64,000 nucleotides of DNA from Ricordea florida (Eukaryota > Cnidaria > Anthozoa > Corallimorpharia > Ricordeidae). This document shows, in pieces, positions 1 to 11,900 of the stretch. Under the pieces are notes generated by a model. That model was not told the origin of the DNA, did no database searches, and worked only from the letters and a program-made list of their open reading frames with translations. How positions within the stretch are numbered: the stretch's first letter is position 1; every line of letters starts with the position of its first letter. The position numbers and the translations under genes are program-made. The stretch spans positions 8,663,465-8,727,464 of the forward strand of contig OX453282.1 of the NCBI GenBank assembly GCA_949710005.1, read 5' to 3'.

Positions 1-1435
1 GTAGTCCTGTGGTAGTCGGAACATTGCGAGGAACGCATCGAAACAGCGTTTACAAGACGTATATTTTGTTTTCACCTTGTATTATTTTTTAAACATTACA
101 AACTACAAAGTAGTTACTGGTCCTGTGACTAGTGGTTCGAAGTTTCTACTAGTCCAGAAGCATTTTGCACTAGTCCAGGACTAGTGGACTACCGCTAAGG
201 TCGAGCACTGTGATGGGTAGACACGTCTTTGTTACCAAATTACAGTGTAATGAAAACGCGGTCCCGAAACGTCCCGGAACTTTCGAGAAACTCCTACTAG
301 CTCCATAGGCTGGCCACATACCCTTGTGATCAAGGTGGCCATAAGTACTTTAAAATGTTTAACCCACACTGATGGAATTGTTTTGCTGCCCTTTGAGAGC
401 ACCTTGACCAATTGTCGTGACTATAGAGTAGGACAGTAAATAATGATTTTTTAAACTGCTCGTTTGGTTTTTCTTGTGTGCTGTTGACATGCTGGAATCC
501 ATGAAAGGTTGGGTTTGATTCACAAGGAGGTGTAAGGAATTTGTATGGATCTTCTTATTCTTTATACCAGGGCTAACACCTAGTGGGAATTTCCAAGAAA
601 GGATTTGTTCCACTAAAATTTACACTGAGATTCAGTTGTCTAATTCATCCTTCACCTTACTAAGAGGCACACAGTAAGGTCCGGTTATTAAAACGTGGTT
701 CAGGCTATGCTTTACAAAACCGTTGCCTAAACTGAATTTGTGCTTCTCCAACATAACTTTCCATCCATTTTATACCACACCAGAAAAAGCTGTCATTACC
801 TGCTTACTCAGAATGAATTGACTTCATTACATTGATTGCAAATTGGTCAGTTTCAATCCCTTCTAATTTTACTTAAACCGTGGTTTTGTTAGTCACCGGT
901 TAAAGCAGCGGCGGCTCCAGGTTTTTTCTTACGAAGGGTGGGGCGAATAAGAATACTCTATCATTTCCATTTGAATGGTCTTGCACCTGGACTCGCTATG
1001 AAACTGAGGCATGTAGCAACTCGGAAATGGGCTATTCAGATGAATCTGCAAATGAGGGCCGAGGTAATCCGATTGCGGAAGCCAGAAGACTGGGGGCCAA
1101 TCTTCGTACTTGTTGATCAAGTGAAATGGAAAGAACCTCTGATATTATCATTGGACTTTGACAAATAAAGTTTTGATAAGAAGCAATGTGCGAATTTTAA
1201 TCTTGAACACCCAAAAAAGGTACGAAAAGCAGAAAAATTTTGGCAACTTTTCGGCAACTTTTTGAAAAAAATAGCAACTTTTCGGCAACTTTTAGACACT
1301 TTTATCGGCAACTTTTTTGGGATTCATCGGCAACTTTTGGCTAAGCCTAGCCCTTAAAGTTTTTGTAGGAATCTTCATTCATGGGCCAATTCATTGCATG
1401 ATGAAATAACTGTTGACTGATTTACTTCTTTACAG
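1..1435. other. Probable FAF1 intron, no exon recognised
   Basis: No exon with convincing splice sites was found upstream of 1436. The FAF1 exon at 1436 opens in mid-codon, so the preceding exon must lie further left or be unrecognised here. The stretch 1235-1340 is a low-complexity run of repeated GGCAACTTTT motifs. The rest is AT-rich with no visible structure. Confidence 0.5.
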
Positions 1436-2935
1436 CCAGTTGATTTGTTCTGAGACCATAGTAAACTACATCAGTGGTAACTTTGTGATCTGGGCATGGG
1501 ACATGACCCATGACACTAACAGGACAAGGTTGGTGTCATATCTACTATTCTACTACTATTGTTTTACTATGCAGTGTGGTTTGAACTTTTTAATCTGTGG
1601 ATCGAACCATGCAGTGTAACCATTCTTTGTAAAACTACTGAACAGTACTGTACTGTGGTACTGTTTGTTTTACTGCACAGTGTGGTTTTAAGTTTTCATC
1701 TGTGAATCAAACCATAGGCGAAACATGCAACAAAAACTACAACCGCAGACATTAAAATCTTTACGAAATGTAGAAACTTTGTAAGTAGACGCTTCTGGAG
1801 GATAGTATATAAATGTATTAGTATATACCAACTCAGCAACCTTGGCATTTTGAGCAATCTGATTGGCTCTCTACCTCGGGATATTTAACAACTGTTCACT
1901 GAATTGGAGGTGGCTAGTGGTGCATAATATTCACCACTAGCCACCGACACTGAGGTGAATAGTTGTTTTAGTATATACTAAAACAGTGAGATAAGTGTAC
2001 ACAAGAAAAACAAAATGGCTTAGAAAATGGAGGAATTCTCAAATGACAATCCAACGCAGCGTGGATCGCCGTTAGGGATTTTTTTTGTTGTAATCGCTTT
2101 CTCGCTGACAGAAAAAATTTTGTTTGGTTCTAGTTGCGACATTTCATCAATTGGAGTTGCAAACTCTTTCTGTACTTTAAAACATTCTGTAAGAAATATA
2201 ATTCAACTTTGGTTCTCAAAGGAACAAGAGACGTCAAATTTGGTTATGCAAGATAATTTGTATAGGTAATCACATGATTTTGAGTGCAATTTGGGATAAA
2301 TTAGCACGAGTAAATTTTTCAAAGGCTAACCTGGGTAATCCTTGTGCCAGTGAGTTTTTGTTTGGGGAAAAAACAAAATGGCGTCCGAGCTACCCAAGTA
2401 AGGCTGCCGTCGATTTATTCTTTTCAGCTTTTTCGAAGAGATTTTATTAGGGAAATAAAGCAAAACACTACCACGATGAAACATTGACCAGGGCAGGACC
2501 AAACAATTGCGCAAATGAACGCCACAATGAACCTGCGCGTGCAAAATAAAGTCTGGTAACAATGAACAATGAAATTTTTCACCGGTTGTATTATCCTCAC
2601 CGTTGTCGTCGTGTTTGCTTAAGCTCCCTACTGAGGTTGTTTCATTGTTATGTACTAAAAAAAATTATTCTCTTCAATCTCGGTAAATAGTGGCTTTAGG
2701 AATATTTACCAGGCTGCTTTGCAGCTCGGTAAATATTCTGCCATTATTCATCCCAATTTCTGAGAATAACTGTTAAACATTACTATTATCCTTCCCAGAT
2801 TCCTTGACATGGTAACGCAGCACTTTGGTAGTGTGGCAGCAAGCACTGTCAGGGGGTTTGGGGCAGAGCAATATCCTCTTCTTTTGGTGGTAATGAAAAA
2901 TAGATCCGCAATGGAAATTTGTTCAGTTCTTCAAG
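1436..2935 (+). CDS. FAF1: FAF1 UAS-domain exons
   Basis: Two exons, 1436-1528 and 2799-2935, encode the second half of the UAS (thioredoxin-like) domain. The first reads SQLICSETIVNYIS then FVIWAWDMTHDTNRTR. The second reads FLDMVTQHFGSVAASTVR then a strand ending PLLLVVMKNRSAMEI. In known FAF1 the WAWD and HFGSV segments are adjacent, exactly as splicing joins them here (AG at 1528 plus A at 2799 gives Arg). The intron holds one isolated unit of the ~107-bp repeat at about 1615-1700. Confidence 0.9.
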
Positions 2936-5900
2936 GTCAGTTGTTTTACTGTGACTAATTGACGTAGCAGTTAGAAATACCGGCATTGCCTTGCCCTAGA
3001 CTGAATATACAGTGCAGGTTTAGTGAGGCGCACGTTAGGGACGGACCATTAGAAAAGTGATGGGAGGGGATGGGGGGGGGGGGGGGAAAAAAACAAAAAA
3101 AAATGCATGCAAGGGAAAATGCCAAAAAAAAATTCATGCAAAGAAGAAGGTAAAAAAAAAAATTCATGCAGAAGGAAGGTCCAATTGTGACTTTTTCACA
3201 CGTAGTAAAACAAATTCGTGCAGAGGGGTTCACCTGAAAAAAAAATTCCTGCACAAGCAGTGAGCGAAAAAAAAATTCGTGCAAGCTGAAAATTCCCCCC
3301 CCCCCACCCCCCAATCACTTTTCTAATAGTCCGTCCCTTATATTTCGGGAAGGTTCCTTTGGTGTGATCAGGATCAGGATTTATTACCCTGGGGCCGGTT
3401 GTTCGAAGGCCGATTAGCGCTCACTTAGGGTTAAATTTTAACCCGGGTTTCTTTTCCTGTTGTTAAAGAGCATTATCTCCAATAACTCTATCTATTTTTT
3501 TTTCAGAGCATACCATATCAAATTGTATTTAAAAAGAATTATACTGGATGTGCTTTTTAAGCTCTCGTATCCGCATTTACCCTGGGTTACCTTAACCCTA
3601 CTTCGAACAACCCGGCCCTGATCATTACGCATTAAGGGAACCGACAAATCCTTGTCCAGAGTGGATTTATCGTTTCCTTCGATGCGGCGTGATCCGAGTG
3701 ATCTCGGATCAAAATCCTGACCGAGGTTATACCAAAGAAACGCACCCCTGGTATGTCAACTGTTATTGATAGTTCTTAGGACTAATGCACCTATCAATGT
3801 TAAGCCGGCGGGGGGGGGGGGGGGCAGAGTCAGGGCATGGGGTGGGGATTTGATTGTCTTTGTTGGCCCTGGGGTAGGGCATTTGACTGACCTTGTTCTC
3901 CCGGGGGAGGGAATATTTGAATCTTTCTTTGCCAGCCTTGGGATATTTGACAGCGATGTGCAGCCTGTGGCAATATTAAAGACAGCAAAGTACTGTGCTA
4001 GTCTTTGTCTTATTGTACAGTGTGGTTCTAGGTTAACGATATTCTTAAAGCTACGGAACAGTACTGTACTGTGATACTGTTTGTTTTACTATACATTGTG
4101 GTTCTACCTTTTTCATCTGTGGGTCAAACCATGCAGTGTGACCATTCTTTGTAAAGCTACTGAACAGTACTGTACTGTAGTACTGTTTGTTTTACTATAC
4201 AGTGTGGTTCTAACTTTTTCATCTGTGGATCAAACCATGCAGTGTGACCATTCTTTGTAAAGCTACTGAACAGTGCTGTACTGTGGTACTGTTTGTTTTA
4301 CTATACAGTGTGGTTCTAACTTTTTCATCTGTGGATCAAACCATGCAGTGTGACCATTCTTTGTAAAGCTACTAAACAGTACTGTACTGTGGTACTGTTT
4401 GTTTTACTCTACAGTGTGGTTCGTTCTTTTTCATCTGTGGATCAAACCATGCAGTGTGACCATTCTTTTTAAAGCTACTGAACAGTACTGTGTTGTGTTC
4501 CTGTTTGTTTCACTATACAGTGTGGTTCTAACTTTTTCATCTGCGAATCAAACCCTGCAGTGTGACCATTCTTTGTAAAGCTACTGAACAGTACTGTACT
4601 GTGGTACTGTTTGTTTCACTATACAGTGTTGTTCGAACTTTTTCATCTGTGGATTGTAAAGCTACTGAACAGTACTGTACTGTGGTACTGTTTGTTTTAC
4701 TATACAGTGTGATTCTAAATTTTTTTTTATCTGCGGATGAAGCCGTGCAGTGTGACTTCTTTGTAAAGCAAGAAACTGGGTAAATCAAAGGAGTTTATTA
4801 AGTAAGTTATACCACCGTAAGGTAAAAGGGAGGTGCTGACGTTTCGAGCGTTAGCCCTTCGTCGGAGCGGCTAACGCTCGAAACGTCAGCACCTCCCTTT
4901 TACCTTACGGTGGTATAACTTACTTAATCAACTCGTTTGATTTACCCAGTTTCTTGTGTTTCAATTTCCCACCGACGCAGCACCAGTTTCTTTAGAAACT
5001 ATCCCCACAATTCTTTGTAAAGCGACTGAACAGTACTGTACTGTGGTACTCTTTGTTTTACTATACGGTGAGGTTGTAACTTTTTTTAACTGTGGATGAA
5101 ACCGCGCTGTGTGACTTCTTTGGAAAGCTACTGAACAGTACTGTACTGTGGTACTCTTTGTTTTACTATACGGTGAGGTTGTAACTTTTTTTAACTGTGG
5201 ATGAAACCGCGCTGTGTGACTTCTTTGGAAAGCTACTGAACAGTACTGTACTGTGGTACTCTTTGTTTTACTATACGGTGAGGTTGTAACTTTTTTAACT
5301 GTGGATGAAACCGCGCTGTGTGACTTCTTTGGAAAGCTACTGAACAGTACTGTACTGTGGTACTCTTTGTTTTACTATACGGTGAGGTTGTAACTTTTTT
5401 TAACTGTGGATGAAACCGCGCTGTGTGACTTCTTTGGAAAGCTACTGAACAGTACTGTACTGTGGTACTCTTTGTTTTACTATACGGTGAGGTTGTAACT
5501 TTTTTTAACTGTGGATGAAACCGCGCTGTGTGACTTCTTTGGAAAGCTACTGAACAGTTTATATGAGAATAAGGTCTGTAAGCTCTTTTTTCTTAACTTG
5601 TTTTCCAGGCGCAGTGACACTCGATGAACTGATGACAGGACTGATGAGTGCGTATGAAACTTTTCAACAAGCCATGCACATTGAAATCAGAGAAGAGGTA
5701 AGAATGCGAAGTAAAGAAGACGGCACACAACTCATTGACATTGGCATTAAAATCCTAGCTGTATGCAGGATGTTTGTCGTATGAACCTAATTTAATGCCC
5801 GTGCTCCCACGAGCCTCATTTAGCGCAGTGGTAGAGCGTCCGAGGTAGTAATCGTGAAATAAAGTGAAAAAAAGTAAAATCATGAGTCTGACTGCTATCG

Positions 5901-8900
5901 GGAGAACTCTGTTTCTCTCTTTTCGAGCTTGCAAGACATGCTGCAAACATACATCTTTCGCAAGACGTAAGGATCTTATGTAGCTCAGTAAATATACCAG
6001 GCTATCCTCTGTTAGTATATACTAAAACAGTGGATAGCGTTGAAGGTGCGCTCTGATTGGCTAGTCAAACTCTGAATATCGTGTACTATTTACCTCCGAG
6101 CAACTTGCGTGATTCTCGCTACGCCGCGTGAATATGGTGTCCCGGTTTGCATCCGTAACAAGCGAAGAAATCATCCAAATTAACAACGAAGCAGTCCCTG
6201 AAAACTCCAAGAAAGCGACTAAATTTGGTTTGGCCGTGTTCAGAGGTCATGCTTTATGTTTCTTAACTCTGAGTTTATCGATAAAAACCAGCTAGAAAGG
6301 TTTTGTTTACAAATACAAATTAATATTGCGTAACCAAATTTACATACATACATACATATCCTTTATTTAAACACGATATGGTTTAAAGCTCAAAGCTTGT
6401 GGGGTCGTGTAAAAATGATTACAAATAGATAAAACTGTATAAAAATAAGAATAACATCACTTACAAAATACAACTACAATTGAAACTCTTGAGAATGTAA
6501 CTTATGCAGCTCAGCAGATAGTCGGGCCCAACGTGTTGTAGTCAAGCCGTGGACTGTGGAATTTGGGATGGAGTAAAGATATTGAGGATTCTCACATACA
6601 GTCAGGGTTATCTCTTTTTCTTGATCAGAAAGCGTGGTTATATCGACAATATTCCTGTACAGCACGTCCAGTGAAGTGCTCTGTTAAGCGAATTGACCTC
6701 TATGCGCCCACTGTCCGTTTGATTAACAAATAAAGAAGCCTAAGCCGTGTATTACACTGTGATAAAACACGACGGGCATTTGACAACACGAGTGAAATGT
6801 AGAAAACACGAGCCGCAGGCGAGTGTTTTCTACATTTCTCGAGTGTTCTCAAATGCCTGGAGTGTTTTAATCACAGTGTAATACACGGCTTAGGCTTCTT
6901 TATTCGCTTTATGATATAGATTTTACATGCCGCGAATAGAAACAACAAAGCACACAGATCGACAAACCGACGCCAATTAATACCAAATTCGCGACTTTTT
7001 TCGCTTCTTCTTCTTTATTTGTTTTATTATTCTCAGCTTCAAAACTTTCTGCTGCTTCGCAGAGAATTCCATCATGAATTTCTTCAAAGAAAAATGTTTT
7101 TCGCCATCTCTTAGAGAATTATCGAGTGAAGGTAATGTGGCGAAAAACAATAAAACACGCTTTTTCTATGTTTTATACTCTGATAAAACATAGGTTTTTG
7201 ACCAATCAGGGCGCGCGTAAGAACGTAGCTATATTATAATGACATATAATTCATGGTAGGCCACCATATAGTCAACAAATATAGTGTTTACAGGGGTATA
7301 CAAGGGTTTACAAGGATATACCTTTGTAAACCCTTGTATACCCCTGTAAACACTATATTTGGTGACTACATGGTGGCCTACCACGAATTATATGCCGTTT
7401 TGATTGCATTTTGCCTTTAGGAGGAACGGCTGGCGAGAGAACTGGTGAGGAGAGAACAAGACGAAGCGTACCAGGCCTCTCTCCTTCAAGACAGAGCTAA
7501 GGTGAGTGCATTTATCCTTGAATATCTGGACAGGAAAAAAGTGCTGCCTTTGTAGTGACATCTGTGAATGGTTAGACTTTCTAATCTTCTCGGATAAGGA
7601 CAATAAACCGTAGGACCCGTCTCACAACTCTTGTTCGTGTAACTTCGTGGGACGTTAGAGAACCACACACTGTTCGCAAAGAGTAGATCCCGGTGTTGTG
7701 ATATGGCCTTTGTGAATGTAATTTCACACACGTACGTATCATGAACGAGCTTGTACAGCTCCTAGGCGTTACGTGTATAAATAAATAATTGATTGATTGA
7801 TTGATTGATTGACAATGTTACCTTCTCGTGTCCCACGTGACGCAGAAAGAGCCGTTGATTATCTAGATGCTGTTTTTCGTTTGTTATCTTCAACTATTTA
7901 ACAATTAGATTATGAGCTGTAGATTTCTATGGGGTGATACTTGATGAGGCAAAAGGCATCATCAACTATCACCTCATAGAAATCGAGAGCGAATAATCTA
8001 ATTGTTTTAGTAAAAACCATAATAAACAAATCATGTGTCGGTGAAAAAAAAACACCAAAATGCTCAATCTTCCTCCGAAGCTTCGCTAAAAACGCCCATG
8101 CCTCGCCATTTTGAAAACGATCTTCAACCAAGTGCTGTCTAATGGCTGATAGCCTGCAGTAGCTCAGCCAATCAGATTGCGGCATTTGCATTAGTCTACA
8201 AGTAGATTTTTACTATAATTGTGTAGCTTTCAACTTGTGACGTTGTTTTTTGTGCCGGCCTTGTTGACGTTCGCTTAGTATTCTATATGCGTTCCTGGAC
8301 GACAGCCTAAGTAGACAGGATAATGAATAAAGATTGCCTAATCGGAATAATTGATTTTCGTCCACAGGCTGAGGAAAGAAAGCGACAAGAGGAAGAGGAA
8401 ATTCTCTCAAAAAAACTTCACGAAGAGCAAACGCTGCACGAGGCGCAACTTAAAGAGGCACGAAACACTTATGTTGTTAACTTTATTTGACGCTATAGGG
8501 TTTGAAATTTTGTGCTGAATAGCACAGGTCAAGCTGTCTGGGAAACTGTGTGCCCATGGTAGAGGGGGATTTCGGGCGAGGACGTGAAACCGATTAAGCA
8601 CACGTGCCACAGGAGGCCTAAACTGGCGGAGGCTTATCACGGTTTCTGTAGCTCGAAGCTCTGAAGAGTATTGTTACATGTTCCTCGGAAACTAGTTCGT
8701 CGCAGGGTTACCGTTGCCAGTAATACACATTTGTACACCTGAGTGGAGAGAGACAGTGTGAAGTTAAGTTTCTTGTCTAAGGAAACAACGCGTTACCCCC
8801 AGCATTATATCACTGGTATCCATTTATACACCTGGGTGGAGAGAGACAGTGTGAAGTTAAGTTTCTTGTTTAAGACTACAACACAAGTTACCCCCAGCAT

Positions 8901-11900
8901 TATATCACTGGTACCCATTTATACACCTGGGTGGAGAGAGAAAGTGTAAAGTTAAGTTTCTTGTCTAAGAAAACAACACAAGTTACCCCCAGCATTATAT
9001 CACTGGTACCCATTTATACACCTGGGTGGAGAGAGAAAGTGTAAAGTTAAGTTTCTTGTCTAAGAAAACAACACAAGTTACCCCCAGCATTATATCACTG
9101 GTACCCATTTATACACCTGGGTGGAGAGAGACAGTGTGAAGTTAAGTTTCTTGTCTAAGACTACAACACAAGTTACCCCCAGCATTATATCACTGGTACC
9201 CATTTATACACCTGGGTGGAGAGAGACAGTGTGAAGTTAAGTTTCTTGTCTAAGACTACAACACAAGTTACCCCCAGCATTATATCACTGGTACCCATTT
9301 ATACACCTGAGTGGGGAGAGACAGTGTGAAGTTAAGTTTCTTGTTTAAGACTACAACACAAGTTACCCCCAGCATTATATTACTGGTACCTATTTATACA
9401 CCTGAGTGGAGAGAGACAGTGTGAAGTTAAGTTTCTTGTCTAAGACTACAACACAAGTTACCCCCAGCATTATATTACTGGTACCTATTTATACACCTGA
9501 GTGGAGAGAGACAGTGTGAAGTTAAGTTTCTTGTCTAAGACTACGACACAAGTTACCCCCAGCATTATATCACTGTTACCCATTTATACACCTGAGTGGA
9601 GAGAGACAGTGTGAAGTTAAGTTTCTTGTCTAAGACTACAACACAAGTTACCCCCAGCATTATATCACTGGTACCCATTTATACACCTGGGTGGAGAGAG
9701 AGACAGTGTGGAGTTAAGTTTCTTGTCTAAGGAAACAACACAAGTTACCCCCAGCATTGTATCACTGGTACCCATTTGTACACCTGAGTGGAGAGAGACA
9801 GTGTGGAGTTAAGTTTCTTGTCTAAGAAAACAACACAAGTTACCCCCAGCATTATATCACTGGTACCCATTAATACACCTGGGTGGAGAGAGACAGTGTG
9901 GAGTTAAGTTTCTTGTCTAAGACTACAACACAAGTTGCCCCCAGTAATATCTCGTTGATACCTATTTATATACCTGCATGAAGAAAGAAAACACAAGGCC
10001 TTCTCCTGGTGTGGAATTTCCTGAAGGATAGTCTACCACACTAACCACAAGATTACCGTGCCTCGACATCTGAAGCGAAGGCGAGGAGACAAACCGATGG
10101 TGACATCAAAACAAAATAGAGCGTCAAATGTCCCTTGTCCTCAACCCTTTTCGGTTTGAGTCGCGTCAGTGACCTGCGCTACTGTCCCTGGGGGAGGGGT
10201 AGGAGGAGGGGGCGCAAATACGACAGGTAATAGATTTGTCCATTGATTGGCAATTTCTGTTGTCTTTCTTTTACAGGCTCAGCGGTTATCCCTTATGGAT
10301 CACCTGCCGGCGGAGCCTGGGTCTGAATGCACCGCCCCTGTGTCCAATCTTCGGTTTAGACTGCCAAACGGTGATACTGTAACCAGGCGGTTCCTGGCCA
10401 GCAGTCCTCTCAAGGTAAATCTCATCAAATAGTTGTGCGGTATTCGGAATAAAATGTTGTGTTGTCTTTGGCATGTTTTAGGGACGCGCCATTAGAAAAA
10501 TGATGGGGGGGGGGGGGGGTGGGGAATTTTCAGCTTGCACGAATTTTTATTTTCGCTCACTGCTTGTGCAGGAATTTTTTTTTCAGGTGAACCCCTCGGC
10601 ACGAATTTTTTTTACTACGTATGAAAAAGTCACAATTGGACCTTTCTTCTGCATGAATTTTTTTTTACCTTCTTCTTTGCATGAATTTTTTTTTCTTGGA
10701 ATTTTCCCTTGCATTAATTTTTTTTTTGTTTTTTTTTTCCCACCCCCCTCCCCCCCCCAATCACTTTTTTAATGGTCCGTCCCTTAGCTCTGCATGAGTG
10801 CTTGTATTTTGAACACATTGCGGTAAAACTATTCCCCGTTAGCAACCTAGATGATGATTTTCGCGCGCTCAAATTGCCAATTAGAGCTTTTGATCCTCTT
10901 CATATATCAGCGTTTTGGTTTTCGACGTCTAGTGTGTATGATGTAAACGTACCCAAGGCTGTTTGAAATAGTTGCTTGGTAAGTATGCATCAGAAAAAAA
11001 TTGACTAACCAGCTTCTTTTTAACCGTTTGTTTCCTTCATTTTTTTTTTTTTGTTATTTTTGGTGCTTAATGCCTGACAGGAAAATGTTGAGTTTCGGTT
11101 GCGAACTGGTTCCTTTATTGGTTGATAAAACGGCCCTATTTTACCTTCCAGTGATAATTTTTTTTTCACTTGGTGATTCATTTAAGAACCTGTAGTCAAG
11201 AGAAAATGAGGAAAAAGAACATAACCCCGTGTGATATGATAAGGGGACAGAATATGTTTTTAGCGCGGAATCTATTTATATCTCGTTTCATGGCTGCGCG
11301 GTTTTCCAATACCGCAAGTGTAAAGTCGAGGTCAAACGAAACAAGATTCACATGGTGCATTTAAATTACAACCCCGTAATGAGAAGGACATCAGCCATTG
11401 GTCAGTTAAAATAGTTTCCGGATCTAAAAATAGATTCTGTCCCCTTATCATAGTAAGAGAACCCATTATGGAAGATGCGTTCTCTTACCTCATTTTCTCT
11501 TGCTGCAGTTTGATGTGATTATGTTTGCTTTTTAATTTCAGTCGTTTTTAGATTGATTAAGTTTTCGACTATTTTACATTGAGAGGGTTGTGATGGTTGA
11601 GTATGTGTGATTTTTTTCGCTGAAGAATCTGTTTACTTTGTATCGCAGGTGGTGTTGACCTTTGTACAGACGCAGGGTTTTCTTGACAGCGAATACAAAG
11701 TTGTTACAAACTTTCCGCGAAGAGATGTAAGTACGATCACTTGGTGAATCTGTCTTTGATATTGCCATTGTTCAGTCTGTGGAAATGTTGGCGAGACTTG
11801 ACTCAAACTGTACATGCAAAATGCTACTTTCGCTAAATATCTTGGAAAGTGATGGGGAGGGAGGCGTGTGGTGAACAGAGGGGAGGGGATGGAGGGGGTT

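Noticed and set aside
2955-3314. Gly/Phe-rich and Lys-rich open frames over 2955-3314 and 10500-10772
   Set aside because: They are translations of the homopolymer-rich Harbinger-type MITE; the same reading recurs at every copy and has no gene context.
8735-9960. Regularly spaced direct repeats resembling a CRISPR array
   Set aside because: Units are contiguous with no unique spacers, derived from a SINE, in animal DNA.
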